Source of the DNA: JARKPK01 sp964631235
GTDB taxonomy: Bacteria > Planctomycetota > Planctomycetia > Pirellulales > Thermoguttaceae
DNA length: 64,000 nucleotides
NCBI GenBank assembly: GCA_964631235.1
Contig: CAZVZX010000008.1
Span: forward strand, 86,073-150,072
Direction: 5' to 3'
Part shown: positions 46,419 through 56,413 of the stretch, piece after piece
Layout: each line of letters starts with the position of its first letter
Position numbering within the stretch: position 1 is the first letter of the stretch
Made by a program: the position numbers and the translations under genes
The notes under the pieces: model-generated
Databases searched by the model: none
Told to the model about the DNA's origin: nothing
Seen by the model: only the letters and a program-made list of their open reading frames with translations

Positions 46419-47579
46419 ATGGCCGGTTCGTTCGCCTTCCGGTTGTGCCATTGCGATTCCGGCTGCGCCGCGCGCGCGGGTGTCATGACGACGCCGCACG
46501 GTACGGTGCAAACTCCGGCCTTCATGCCGGTGGCCACGCAAGGCAGCGTCAAAGGCGTTTTGCCCGAGCAGCTTCGCCGCGCCGGTTCGCAGATCGTCTT
46601 GAGCAATACCTATCATTTGTTGTTGCGGCCCGGCCCCGATGCTGTTGCGCGTTTGGGCGGGTTGCACGCCTTCATGCGTTGGGATGGCCCGATCCTCACC
46701 GATAGCGGCGGGTTTCAGGTCTTCAGCCTTGCCGAACGTACCAAGGTTACCGAGGCGGGTGCTCGTTTTCGTTCGCATGTCGATGGCCGATTAGTGGAGC
46801 TGACGCCCGAAGGGGCCGTGGCGGTCCAGGAGTCTCTCGGCAGCGATGTGGCAATGGTGCTCGACCACGTGGTGGCTTTGCCCAACTCGGCGAGCGTGAT
46901 TCGCGATGCCACCGAGCGGTCGATTCGGTGGGCGATTCGCTGCCGGAAGGCGCAACGGCGCGGCGATCAGGCGCTGTTCGCGATTGTGCAAGGCGGCCTC
47001 GATCTGGACTTGCGTGCCGAGTGTGCCCAACGGTTGATCGAGTGGGACTTTCCCGGCTATGCCATCGGAGGATTGAGCGTCGGCGAACCGCCGGAGCAAA
47101 TGTACCGGGTCGTCGAGGCGACCGCTCCGCACCTTCCCGTCGATCGGCCGCGCTACTTGATGGGAGTGGGCCGTCCGGAAGACTTGCTCGAATGCGTGCG
47201 GCGAGGCATCGATCTGTTCGACTGCGTCATGCCGACCCGCAACGGTCGCAACGCGATGGCATTTACCGACGACGGCCCGGTTCGGCTGCGCAATGCGGTC
47301 CATCAGCTCGATTCGCGGCCGCTCGACGAACATTGCCCGTGTCCGGCCTGCCGATACAGCCGAGCGTATCTGCGGCATCTATTCGTGTCGAATGAGATGC
47401 TTGGGCCGATCTTGCTTTCGATCCACAATTTGACCTACTACCACCGCCTGCTAGCCGAGGCGCGACGGGCGATTGAGTCCGACTGTTTCCGTGCCTTTGC
47501 TGAGGAACGAATCGCTCGTTGGCAAAGTGGCTGCGAAGATCATTCAGACGAAGGCGGCGAACAACCCAATGAGCCGTAG
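46419..47579 (+). CDS. tgt: queuine tRNA-ribosyltransferase
   Basis: A 386-residue enzyme that exchanges G34 of Asp, Asn, His and Tyr tRNAs for preQ1. Motifs: PHGTVQTPAFMPVATQGSVK, LSNTYHLLLRPG, ILTDSGGFQVFSLAE with the catalytic Asp, GYAIGGLSVGEP, DLFDCVMPTRNGR, and the zinc site CPCPACRYSRAYLRHL followed by IHNL. Length and order are standard. It starts eight bases after the TPR/alpha-CTD gene stop, so the two are probably co-transcribed, a link that is unusual and unexplained. Confidence 0.96.
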   Translation: MAGSFAFRLCHCDSGCAARAGVMTTPHGTVQTPAFMPVATQGSVKGVLPEQLRRAGSQIVLSNTYHLLLRPGPDAVARLGGLHAFMRWDGPILTDSGGFQVFSLAERTKVTEAGARFRSHVDGRLVELTPEGAVAVQESLGSDVAMVLDHVVALPNSASVIRDATERSIRWAIRCRKAQRRGDQALFAIVQGGLDLDLRAECAQRLIEWDFPGYAIGGLSVGEPPEQMYRVVEATAPHLPVDRPRYLMGVGRPEDLLECVRRGIDLFDCVMPTRNGRNAMAFTDDGPVRLRNAVHQLDSRPLDEHCPCPACRYSRAYLRHLFVSNEMLGPILLSIHNLTYYHRLLAEARRAIESDCFRAFAEERIARWQSGCEDHSDEGGEQPNEP

Positions 47580-47719
47580 CCGGCCGGGCATTGTTGAGTG
47601 GTTTTGGCCGTGAGGCAGTCGGCCATTGGGCGAATGGCGCGTAGGCCGCAATCGCGCCGACGGAAAAGGTGCGGTCTTCGAACGCGCCGGCGATCACGCC
47701 GCACCGATTGCCGTGTCGG

Positions 47720-48214
47720 TCATTCGATCAACGCTCGATAGGCTGCCACCGCCAGCGCGTCGCAACGTTCGTTCTCGGGATGGCCGGAATGGCCGCGCAC
47801 GTGGACAAAGCGCACTTCGTGCCGAGCAAGCAATTCGTCGAGCCGTCGCCAGAGATCTTCGTTCATCACCGGGGCCCAACGGTTTCCTTCGCGGCGTCGC
47901 CAGCCGGCCTTCTTCCATTTGGGCAGCCATTGGCTTATTCCCTTGCCGACATAGGTGCTATCGGTGACCAAATCGACCCGCGCACGGCGCTTCAACGATT
48001 CCAAGCCGCGGATGACGGCCATCATTTCCATGCGGTTGTTCGTGGTTTGACGTTCCGCCCCGCTTCGTTCGATCTGCTTTCCGCTGGCCGGATGTCGCAA
48101 AATGAAGGCCCAGCCGCCCGGTCCCGGATTACCGCTGCATGCGCCGTCGGTGAAGAGTTCGACGAAGGGCGGTTCCGTCCCGCTGGCCTCAGGGCTTGCT
48201 GATTTCGCTCCCAC
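47720..48214 (-). CDS. rnhA: ribonuclease HI
   Basis: A 164-residue enzyme that cuts RNA in RNA-DNA hybrids. The catalytic Asp-Glu-Asp-Asp set is in ELFTDGACSGNPGPGGWAF, TTNNRMEMMAVIRGLESL, VDLVTDSTYVGKGI and GHSGHPENERCDALA. GTG start at 48214 after AGGGAG. A 15-residue leader (MGAKSASPEASGTEP) precedes the domain. Convergent with tgt. Confidence 0.95.
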   Translation of the reverse strand: MGAKSASPEASGTEPPFVELFTDGACSGNPGPGGWAFILRHPASGKQIERSGAERQTTNNRMEMMAVIRGLESLKRRARVDLVTDSTYVGKGISQWLPKWKKAGWRRREGNRWAPVMNEDLWRRLDELLARHEVRFVHVRGHSGHPENERCDALAVAAYRALIE

Positions 48215-48367
48215 GTTGTCAACTCCCTGCTTCGTTCATCCGTCGTCGCGCGGTGCCCTGTTGTTGTGACTTCGATCCCGATTCGTCAGTTGGGACGCTG
48301 CGGGCTTGTCTTGAAACTTGTGTGCCGCCTCCGCGGCGCCGGCAAACCGAGCGAGATTATCGGGTTA

Positions 48368-49723
48368 TCAGCGGCCGTCGCGGATGCGCGCTTCGACGCT
48401 GGCGCGATGAGCGGTCAACCCCTCGACACTCGCCAGCAGGCAGATGTCGTCGGCCAGATGGGCCAAACCGTTTTGGTCGAAGCACAGCAGGCTGTTGCCG
48501 CGAAGGAAATCGTTGGCCGTCAATCCGGCCGCAAAGCGCGCCGTTCCGCTGGTGGGCAACACATGCGACGGCCCGGCCGCGTAGTCGCCCGCCGCTACCG
48601 GACAATAGTTGCCCAAAAAGATCGCACCGGCATGGCGGATGCGGGCGGCAAGCTGTTCGGCGTCCGCCGTGGCGATGTGGAGATGTTCCGGGGCAATCAG
48701 ATCGGTCAGGCGACATGCCTCGTCCGCATCGCGACACAAGATCACCGCGCCGAACTCCTCCATGCTTTGCCGAGCCAACGGGCCGCGATCAAGCGTTTCC
48801 AAGGCCGTTTCGACCGCGTCAACGGCGGCGTCGAGAACGCGCTTGTCCCATCCAATGAGAATACTCGCGCCGGGCGCATGCTCTGCTTGCGCCAGAAGGT
48901 CCATTGCGGTGAATTTCGGATTAGTCGAATGATCGACAATCACCACCACTTCACTCGGTCCGGCGATCGAGTCGATCGCCACTTCGCCGAAAACGTACCT
49001 CTTGGCCAACGCCACGAAAAGATTGCCGGGACCGACGATCTTGTCCACTCGCTCGATGCCTTCGACCCCATAGGCCAGGGCCGCCACCCCTTGCGCCCCG
49101 CCCATTCGGTACACTTCATCGACGCCCAACTCGCGGCAGGCGGCCAGCAATTCGCGGTTGTACGCGCCAAAGGGCGTCGGAGGGGCCATCACGGCGATTT
49201 CCGACACGCCCGCGACTTGGGCGGGCACGACGGTCATCAACAGAGACGATGGATAGGCCGCCGCACCGCCGGGCACGCAAACGCCCACTCGTCTCAAAGG
49301 CAAATATCGTTGCGCCAGCCATCCGCCCGGGCGTTCAATCCGCACATCGCGTTGCAGCAATGCCCGCTGGAACTCGGCGATGCGGTCGCGGATTCGCCGC
49401 ACGGCCGCAAGGTATTCCGGCGGTGCCGCCGCGTGGGCTGCCGCCAATTCGTCGGCCGGAACGCGGATGCTTTCGGAGTCGAGTGCCGCCTTGTCGATGC
49501 GGCGATTGTAATCGAGCACAGCCCGCAGGCCCTGTTCGCGCACGTCGGCGCAAATCCGCGCGACGACCTCCTGGGGCGTCAGTTCACGCCCGAACACTTC
49601 GATCGTTCGTTGCCGGCCGGCCGGGCTGACGACATCGCCGCGCGGACTCAGTTTGGCGCGGAGGTCAGCCATTGCTCGGCCGATATCATCGCGCTGACTG
49701 TCGATGCGGCGAATATTGAGCAT
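48368..49723 (-). CDS. hisD: histidinol dehydrogenase
   Basis: A 451-residue zinc enzyme for the last two steps of histidine synthesis. Motifs: VGVCVPGGAAAYPSSLLMTVVPA, DKIVGPGNLFVALAKRYVFG, AGPSEVVVIVD, LLAQAEHAPGA with Gln/His zinc ligands, and AAGPSHVLPTSGTARF. CAGGAGTGG precedes the ATG at 49723. The chain is a little longer than E. coli HisD (434). It stands alone; no other his gene is in the window. Confidence 0.95.
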   Translation of the reverse strand: MLNIRRIDSQRDDIGRAMADLRAKLSPRGDVVSPAGRQRTIEVFGRELTPQEVVARICADVREQGLRAVLDYNRRIDKAALDSESIRVPADELAAAHAAAPPEYLAAVRRIRDRIAEFQRALLQRDVRIERPGGWLAQRYLPLRRVGVCVPGGAAAYPSSLLMTVVPAQVAGVSEIAVMAPPTPFGAYNRELLAACRELGVDEVYRMGGAQGVAALAYGVEGIERVDKIVGPGNLFVALAKRYVFGEVAIDSIAGPSEVVVIVDHSTNPKFTAMDLLAQAEHAPGASILIGWDKRVLDAAVDAVETALETLDRGPLARQSMEEFGAVILCRDADEACRLTDLIAPEHLHIATADAEQLAARIRHAGAIFLGNYCPVAAGDYAAGPSHVLPTSGTARFAAGLTANDFLRGNSLLCFDQNGLAHLADDICLLASVEGLTAHRASVEARIRDGR

Positions 49724-50230
49724 AACCACTCCTGGGAATTCGATACCAACGCTTGAGCACGGCGGTCCCGGCTTTGGTTCTCTCAGCGTCAATTACTGCG
49801 ACCAGCGGGAACGGGTTCTCGGCCGGGTGCGGCAGCACCGTTTGACCGGCGACCCTTTCGCTCTGCGAGGGGGCTTCGAGGCAATCGCCTGCGGAACTCC
49901 CGCATGTCGCAGTGCCGTGGCACGCGTGAAATACTGCGATCGCGCCGAGCTACCGCTCAACACGCGACGACTGCTGTTGGCCGCTCTCGCTACTCGTCGC
50001 GGGGCTAACAATCGAGCAAACCCGTCGGCGAATCTGTTTATTCTAAGGAAAACCGCGGTGGAGAAAAAGCCGCAGAACGCCCCAAAATATCGCAGTGGGC
50101 GATCATTATCGCTGACAAAACCGCGTCGCCCGCAGCGCGAGCGACCCTACCCGCGATTCTCCAAGGATTCGACCGATCGGCCGCAAGTCGCGTGCCGATC
50201 GGCGGGCATGTTCGCGGCAGCTCGGGTCAG
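49724..50230. other. 507-base gap, no gene recognised
   Basis: Only short overlapping frames with no domain or ribosome site. No repeat copy or strong hairpin was found. Confidence 0.5.
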
Positions 50231-51199
50231 TCAGTAATCGGAAACGAGCTTGTCGTAGAACTCTAGGTAGGCATCGCGTTTGTCGCTTGCCCGAGCTTGA
50301 ATCGCCGATCGCGGGTGCTCGTTCAACTGCCCGGTAATCATGTATTGCACATACGGGCCCCACTCGACTTGCCGACTCAGTGGCAATAAATGGTTTTGAA
50401 TCACCTCGTAAATCGGCCGAATTCGGAACTTCGGATTGCGCAAAAATCCGATGAGCAATTCCATCGGGCAATTGCCTGCGCCGCGGCCGAGCCCCGCCAT
50501 CGTGGCATCGACCCGATTAGCGCCGTGAATGATCGCCTCGATCGTATTGGCAAAGGCCAACTGTTGGTTGTTGTGGGCGTGCATTCCCACTTGTTTTCCG
50601 GTCGCCTTGCCGAACTCGAGATATTTCTTTACGAGAATCTCGACCTGCTCTGCGTACATCGATCCGTAACTGTCGACGACCACAATCACCGACGCGGGCG
50701 TTTCGGCAAGTACTTCGAGAACTTGGTCGATCTCTTGTTCCTTGACCGTCGAAACCGCCATCAGATTGGCCGACACTTCATAGCCCTTCTCGTGCGCGTC
50801 GAAGATCATCTCGCGGGCTTCCGAAACCTGATGGGCGTAGAACGCCACACGAATCAAATCGAGCACGCTGTCGCGCTTCGGCAAGATATCGGTCTGCCAA
50901 TCACTCTTGCCGGCATCGGCCATGACGGCCAACTTCAGTTGCGTCGGATTATCGCCCACGATCCGCCGAATGTCTTCCTCATCGCAGAACTTCCACGGAC
51001 CAAACCGTTCGCGCGAGAATTGCTTCTTCGACGCCTTGTAGCCGATTTCCATATAATCGATGCCCGCGGCCACGCAGGCATCATACACCGCCCGGACGAA
51101 ATCGTCGCCGAAGACATGGTCGTTGACCAATCCCCCATCGCGAATCGTGCAATCGAGGACTTTCAGTTCGGGCCGGTAGGTAATCCACGGGGCAGTCAT
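50231..51199 (-). CDS. HMGL/DmpG-type aldolase family protein
   Basis: A 322-residue TIM-barrel protein. The metal-binding signature is LDCTIRDGGLVNDHVF at residues 15-30, and the second metal site is MHAHNNQQLAFANT (His-x-His), both typical of the HMG-CoA lyase/4-hydroxy-2-oxovalerate aldolase/isopropylmalate synthase family. The length is close to DmpG, but no C-terminal DmpG helical domain was recognised and no acetaldehyde dehydrogenase gene adjoins, so the reaction is open. The ATG at 51199 gives MTAPWITYRPEL; a GTG four codons before is possible. Confidence 0.8.
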   Translation of the reverse strand: MTAPWITYRPELKVLDCTIRDGGLVNDHVFGDDFVRAVYDACVAAGIDYMEIGYKASKKQFSRERFGPWKFCDEEDIRRIVGDNPTQLKLAVMADAGKSDWQTDILPKRDSVLDLIRVAFYAHQVSEAREMIFDAHEKGYEVSANLMAVSTVKEQEIDQVLEVLAETPASVIVVVDSYGSMYAEQVEILVKKYLEFGKATGKQVGMHAHNNQQLAFANTIEAIIHGANRVDATMAGLGRGAGNCPMELLIGFLRNPKFRIRPIYEVIQNHLLPLSRQVEWGPYVQYMITGQLNEHPRSAIQARASDKRDAYLEFYDKLVSDY

Positions 51200-51646
51200 T
51201 GTGCCGCTCACTTGTTTGAAAAACTGAGTTTCAGTAAAAGAAAACCGACAGGGTTACAGATGGGATGGCAGTCACCCGAGAAACAAATCAACCCGTCCGC
51301 ACTCTGGCCGAGCCGGCGGCTCTTCCTTGTTCGGACCGCCCATGCGATTGCCTGGGCCGTCGTCGCGTTGGTCGGTCCGACTTTTCGAATCAATCATTAT
51401 TCTATCTTCGCGTCTTGTGCGTTGCACTCCAAAGGCGTTTCGGTGCCTCGGGACGACTTCGGGCTGCATGTTCGAGGGCGGAGCGTCTGGGGAACTTGAA
51501 CGAATTTGCGGCGGAGGGCATGGCAGGGCGAGAGATGCTCGCACTTGTGTCGAAACGCAGCACGGTTTCCGCGGGTAGGCTGGCCGAGAGGCTCTCTTTC
51601 GACCGTGGGGTGATGCCTTCGGCAAATCGTTGTCATCATTGTCCAG

Positions 51647-51733
51647 CGGATGCGGAGGGATTCGAACCCCCGGTGGACTTTCGCCCACAGCGGTTTTCAA
51701 GACCGCCGCCTTCGACCACTCGGCCACGCATCC
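51647..51733 (-). tRNA. tRNA-Ser (anticodon UGA)
   Basis: An 87-base type II tRNA on the minus strand: acceptor GGATGCG/CGCATCC with G73, a D-arm with GGCCGAGTGGTCGAAGGC, an anticodon stem GCGGT/ACCGC with loop CTTGAAA (anticodon TGA), a long variable arm GTGGGCGAAAGTCCAC, and a T-arm GGGGGTTCGAATCCCTC. It reads UCA. No CCA encoded. Confidence 0.95.
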
Positions 51734-52126
51734 GTATTGTGCCGTCGAAGAGACTCCGACAAAAGCCTTGCTTGCGCGAGCCTCGTTCGTTTCTTTCTAC
51801 CTTTTCGCGTCACGGGGGCGATCGCTCGGCGCGGGTCCGGAACGACCGCCGACGGCGCACAAACCTTGCGCAGTTCGCGGTGCCCATTCGTCGATGGACT
51901 CCATTGTATCGTCAGTGTCTTGCACAGCCAGCCCCGGCCCAGCGTCTTTACGCGACACGATCGATTTCGGAGGCTGTTGACTACCGTTGTGGCGGCCACG
52001 GAGCGTTCGCGAGTAGAGATGAAGCAGCGCCCCGGGCACGGGGCGAATGGAATCGTTCACCTGAAGAATGACGATGTTTTCGCGGACGGCGGAGGCCCAC
52101 CGTTTCGACAGCCGGCGAAAGGCTTC

Positions 52127-52191
52127 GAGCCGGCGGAACCCTACGAGCCTGCAGAACAATACGAGCCTGCGGAACAATACGAGCCTGCGGG
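52127..52191. repeat. 18-base tandem repeat, about 3.6 units
   Basis: Units of GAGCCTGCGGAACAATAC repeated with few changes, ending GAGCCTGCGGG. In one plus-strand frame it encodes EPAEQY units. It lies in a 512-base gap between tRNA-Ser and the peroxiredoxin gene, which holds no clear gene; a 63-codon frame from 52019 spans the repeat but lacks a ribosome site. Confidence 0.75.
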
Positions 52192-52246
52192 GGACGACGA
52201 GAACGCCTGAGATCGATGGCCCAACCGCCCCGTACCAGCGGTGCCA

Positions 52247-52729
52247 TTACGGCGGATTGCCGCCCGGGCTGTCTGAAGAAAGCTGACGGACAATGGCCAG
52301 GGCGTCGGCCACATGGCGGTCAACGGCACGCTGACTACTAAAGATGTGACGCACCTTACCCTGCCGGTCGATCACATAGGTGGTTCTGCCGGGAAAGATC
52401 CCCCAGGTTTTCGGCACTCCGTACTGCTTTCGCAAGTAGCCGTTTGCATCGGACAATAGGATGAATGGCAGGCGATGCCGGGCGGCAAAGGCCTGATGCC
52501 GCTCGGTTCCGTCTGCGCTGACGCCTACCACTACCGCCCCGGCGGCGACGAACTCTTCGTAGTGATCTCTGAAGGTGCAGGCTTCCCGAGTGCAATAGGG
52601 CGTACCATCCCGTGGATAGAAGAACAACACCACGACTTTTCCACGATGCTCGGCAAGCCGAAACACCGTTCCGTCGTGGGCGGTCATCTCGAAATCCGGG
52701 GCTATGTCGCCAATCTGAACGGCAGCCAT
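52247..52729 (-). CDS. peroxiredoxin, BCP/AhpC-TSA type
   Basis: A 160-residue thiol peroxidase. MAAVQIGDIAPDFEMTAHDG and VVVLFFYPRDGTPYCTREACTFRD carry the peroxidatic Cys in TPYC with a second Cys five residues on, as in BCP (where the form is TPGC). GVPKTWGIFPGRTTYVIDRQGKVRH is standard. Start at 52729, with the signal-less N terminus of the family. Probably reduces hydroperoxides with thioredoxin in the cytoplasm. Confidence 0.93.
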   Translation of the reverse strand: MAAVQIGDIAPDFEMTAHDGTVFRLAEHRGKVVVLFFYPRDGTPYCTREACTFRDHYEEFVAAGAVVVGVSADGTERHQAFAARHRLPFILLSDANGYLRKQYGVPKTWGIFPGRTTYVIDRQGKVRHIFSSQRAVDRHVADALAIVRQLSSDSPGGNPP

Positions 52730-52945
52730 GATGGCAATTCCCGCAAGAGGAGTAGAAAACGGACGCCGGTAGCCCGGCGGCATCGCCAACGCCTATCCAT
52801 TCCGTTTAGTCTGTTGGAAAGCCGGGAGCAGTCAACCGCCGCAAACCGTCGCCGACGATAGGAGTCGGTCCTTTGGCATTTGTTGCACGCCGGCTGCTGC
52901 GCGCAGGGGCTGTTAACAAGCCGTGTCGCTATCCCTCACTCCATT

Positions 52946-54451
52946 TCATTCCGCGGAAAGATTGGAAGGGGCGTTCACTTCAGCCTGCCCGGTTGAATCC
53001 GACTTTTTACTCAACTCGCCGAGCATTTCGATCAATTGGTTGGCGATAATGACTGAGGCATCTTCTTGCACACGGCAGGTTCCCAGCCACGTTTCGTACC
53101 CGCCCAGCCGATGCTGCTCGGGCGTGGGCAGATAGCCGTTGCTGCCGTTGGCGTGACTGATCACGATCGTTCGCGCAAATGGGCTTCGTTTCTTCAGGTC
53201 GAGACCGATTTCGCAGAACACCTCGAAGGGAATGGCACAGATTGCGAAGTCTCCTATGCGTACGGCCTGAAGAACAACCTTCACGGTGTCTTCCGTGCGT
53301 TCGGCGGCGGCTACTGTATTGCGCGCATAATGCTCAGCCAAACGCGGAAGTTTTTCCCGCTCGTTCGCGTCGGTGATGGCAAGAACCGCCTTGGCGGCTG
53401 CGAGCTCCTCGGCCGTCGGACGGCGATAGCGCAGCTCGATTTCGCGCTGAACCATTCCCAGCACCACATCGGACTGATGCGATTCGATCGACCGCCACGC
53501 ATGCCATGCTGCGTCGGCTGCCTTCTGTGCGACAATGCGGACCTGCTCGAAGGGCTCGCGCGGCGGGCGTGTCACCAGAAAGGGAATATTGTTGATGTCT
53601 CCCGAGGCCCCATTGCTCATCATCGCCACGAAATGCTCGTCGCCGCGCAATCGCGACGGCATCAGTCGGGCGAATTCCCCGAAGTAATCGGCCGACACCT
53701 TGCCCTGCGGTATTCCGCCGACGTAATGCAGCGCATAATTGGCCAGCAGCGCCAGCGGCTTCCGGCGGGTATCTTGGACCGACAAAACAGTGAGGCTTGG
53801 ATCCGTCGGGCCGGCGGGCCGATCGAGAACATCTGGGCTGGTGCCTGGATTCATCTTCACCGCGTCGAACCGCCCGAAGGGATTCGGCGGCATCTTGCCG
53901 GGCTTCAGGTACCAGCGGCGATTGAACACTTCCTCCGGCAACGGATGAACGCCGTAGCCCACGGTCGCCGGCCGCAACGCAGCCTGCGCTTGCGATGCCG
54001 CTTCGACAATCCCGTCGAGCAGAATCTGGCGATAGGCAACGGCCTGGGGCGGGCCGCTTTTCGCGCCCGAGGGCGGCGCGCTGTGCGTATGGGTAGCGCA
54101 CATTAGAACCCGTTGCGGAGGGATGCCGCACCGACGCTCAATCGCCGCTTTGGCCTCGTCGGCCGTTTCGCGCGAAAGCCCCAAAGTATCGACAACGATG
54201 ATCGCCACCGTTTCTTTCTCTCGACTTAGCACAAGGGCCCGAACATGAAGGGGATCATGCGCCCCGTCGGCCGGGTTCGCGTTGAACCCGCCGGGCATGT
54301 TGACGGGAAACTCCCGGGGCGTGATATCGACCGCCGCCGCGCCGGCCCGCAACGAAGCAGCTTCTCCACCGAGAGCGAGTCGCCTTTCGGATGCCGTCGA
54401 GAGTGAAATGGCAACCACAACGGCGATGATGCAATGCGAAACGAATCTCAT
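52946..54451 (-). CDS. neutral/alkaline ceramidase-like exported protein
   Basis: A 501-residue protein. Signal peptide MRFVSHCIIAVVVAISLSTA. The start of the mature part (LRAGAAAVDITPREFPVNMPG) and ATHTHSAPPSG are signatures of the neutral/alkaline non-lysosomal ceramidase N-terminal fold; THTHSAP bears the zinc His residues. It also has SNGASGDINNIPF with the active-site region. The C-terminal domain of true ceramidases (about 650 residues or more) is missing, so the substrate may differ. Planctomycetes have many such genes next to sugar- or sulfate-hydrolase sets. Monocistronic. Confidence 0.85.
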   Translation of the reverse strand: MRFVSHCIIAVVVAISLSTASERRLALGGEAASLRAGAAAVDITPREFPVNMPGGFNANPADGAHDPLHVRALVLSREKETVAIIVVDTLGLSRETADEAKAAIERRCGIPPQRVLMCATHTHSAPPSGAKSGPPQAVAYRQILLDGIVEAASQAQAALRPATVGYGVHPLPEEVFNRRWYLKPGKMPPNPFGRFDAVKMNPGTSPDVLDRPAGPTDPSLTVLSVQDTRRKPLALLANYALHYVGGIPQGKVSADYFGEFARLMPSRLRGDEHFVAMMSNGASGDINNIPFLVTRPPREPFEQVRIVAQKAADAAWHAWRSIESHQSDVVLGMVQREIELRYRRPTAEELAAAKAVLAITDANEREKLPRLAEHYARNTVAAAERTEDTVKVVLQAVRIGDFAICAIPFEVFCEIGLDLKKRSPFARTIVISHANGSNGYLPTPEQHRLGGYETWLGTCRVQEDASVIIANQLIEMLGELSKKSDSTGQAEVNAPSNLSAE

Positions 54452-54763
54452 GACGCCATTCCCCTTTTGGCTTGGAGATAACCAACAACAGCATCAGATT
54501 GACCGGCGGCTGTGGGCAATATGTTTCGCTTCGACTGCTGTTTCTAATGCTTACAATAGCTCTCAACGTTTCTCCCGCCGCCTCGCGCATGGCGTGCGGC
54601 GTAATGGCGGGAGTCTATTCGTCATTGTGCGCATTTATTTATGCCCGTTGAATGCCCGCATTGCAACAAAGCCGACGAGGAATCGGCTGTTTCGGCGGCC
54701 GCGATGGGTGAGGATTGATCGCTCCAATGGCCCTGCTCGCGGTGACGTGCCGTTTCGGGCGGA

Positions 54764-56299
54764 TCAACTGCGGGCAGGAGCTTTCGGCGGATCGGCATCG
54801 CTCGCCGGATGTTGTTCGGTCGCTTGCGCGATTCCCCTGAGCATTCCCGCGAACATCGCACAGTGGATCGGATAAAGAGCATACCAGTACGCCAGGCCGG
54901 CCAATCCGATCGGATCGAAAATGGCCGTTTGCCGCAGGTTGGTCGCGTTCCCGCCTAAGTCTTCGACTTCGAATTCAAGCCAAGCTCGCCCGGGCAGCTT
55001 CATTTCGGCCCGCAACCGAAGCCGTTTCGCCGGCTGGAAGTCTTCCACGCGCCAGCAATCGACGACATCGCCGACCCTCAGGTTCTGCGGGTCTCTTCGG
55101 CCGCGGCGCATCCCCACACCGCCGCACAGCAGGTCGATCCAACCGCGAACGCGCCACAGCCCATTGCCGAAGTACCAGCCAGTCGGGCCGCCGATCCGCG
55201 TCACTGCTTCGAAGGTTTGTTTCGCCGGTGCGCCGACAGCGATTGTACGCGAATCGACAATCCGAGTGCCGAAACGGACGCCGCCCCAACTCTTGATCGG
55301 ACCGGCGACACTCAATGCATCGGACCATCGCGTTTCGGCAAACTCTCGATCTTCGTTTGCCATCGCCAAGCGAATCGCTTCACTCAAGCCTCGCGGTCGC
55401 ACGCGAAAGACCTCTTCGGCCGACCGATCGTTGACGACCGTGGGGTTCCGCAGGCTTTCGACCAAGTGCCTGCCGATGCGGGCGTAAACCGGTGTTACCA
55501 GCCCTAACCACAAACTGGAAAGGTAGGGCGTGAGCACCGGCACCGAGATCATCCAACGCCGCAGCCCGCGTTGGCTCGCGTACTCGCGCATGATGTCGCC
55601 GTAGCAAACGCGGTCGGGCCCGCCGATTTCGAACACCCGGCTTGAGCCTTCGGGAAGATCCAGCGCTGCCATCAGGTAGTCGAGCACATCGTCAACCGCA
55701 ATCGGTTGCGTCGGCGTGGCGACCCACTTCGGGCAAAGCATTACGGGCAGACGTTCGACCAACGCTCGGATCAGCTCGTACGATAGGCTGCCCGAGCCGA
55801 TGATGACCGACGCTCGAAATTCGATTACCTCCGCGCCGGATTGCAACAGCAATTCACCAACCTCATGCCGGCTGCGAAGATGGTCGGATAAGCGGTCGGC
55901 CGGATTACCCAATCCGCCCAAGTAGATGATGCGTCGAACGCCGGCGTGCCGGGCCGCGGCAGCGAACGCCGTTGCGGCCTTGCGATCGACTTCGGCGAAT
56001 CCGCTTGCGACAGCCATGGAATGGACAAGATAGAACGCGGTATCCACGCCTGCGAGGGCAGACGACAGGCTTTCCGGATCAAGGCAGTCGCCGGCGACAA
56101 CTTCGACGTGTGACGGGCGTTCGTGCTCCTCAAGAGCGGTGCGGTTACGGCCTGCGACGGCCGCCCGAAGATGTTCCGGGCGCCTGGCGATGCAGCGCAC
56201 GCGAATGCCTCGATGCTGAAGCAATCGAGAGAGAAGCCGGCCGCCAATGTAGCCGGTGCCTCCGGTCAAGAGAACGATGCGGCTGCGGTCTTCAGACAT
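54764..56299 (-). CDS. SDR-type NAD(P)-binding protein with DUF2867 domain
   Basis: A 511-residue fusion. Residues 1-300 form a Rossmann domain of the atypical SDR (NmrA/epimerase) type: IVLLTGGTGYIGGRLLSRLL holds the nucleotide motif, then VEVVAGDCLDPESLSSALAGVD and FYLVHSM. Residues 345-495 match the DUF2867 domain (SWGGVRFGTRIVDSRTIAVG; FGNGLWRVRGWIDLLCGGVGMRRGRRD; AMFAGMLRGIA). The ATG at 56299 is chosen because the upstream in-frame sequence is not protein-like. Oxidoreductase or ligand-binding role unknown. Confidence 0.88.
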   Translation of the reverse strand: MSEDRSRIVLLTGGTGYIGGRLLSRLLQHRGIRVRCIARRPEHLRAAVAGRNRTALEEHERPSHVEVVAGDCLDPESLSSALAGVDTAFYLVHSMAVASGFAEVDRKAATAFAAAARHAGVRRIIYLGGLGNPADRLSDHLRSRHEVGELLLQSGAEVIEFRASVIIGSGSLSYELIRALVERLPVMLCPKWVATPTQPIAVDDVLDYLMAALDLPEGSSRVFEIGGPDRVCYGDIMREYASQRGLRRWMISVPVLTPYLSSLWLGLVTPVYARIGRHLVESLRNPTVVNDRSAEEVFRVRPRGLSEAIRLAMANEDREFAETRWSDALSVAGPIKSWGGVRFGTRIVDSRTIAVGAPAKQTFEAVTRIGGPTGWYFGNGLWRVRGWIDLLCGGVGMRRGRRDPQNLRVGDVVDCWRVEDFQPAKRLRLRAEMKLPGRAWLEFEVEDLGGNATNLRQTAIFDPIGLAGLAYWYALYPIHCAMFAGMLRGIAQATEQHPASDADPPKAPARS

Positions 56300-56413
56300 G
56301 GAAATGAGACAGCCTTGAGCAAACGGAAACGAAACCGCTTGGCTGAAGGGCAATCGAAACGTAGTAGTCAACAACTGCGAGACGGACAGCGAATTCCTGC
56401 GTCCGAGCGCCAG

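Noticed and set aside
51650..52210. 186-codon plus-strand frame covering tRNA-Ser
   Set aside because: It runs through the tRNA gene and its translation has no domain; the ORF is a by-product of the tandem repeat and low stop-codon density.
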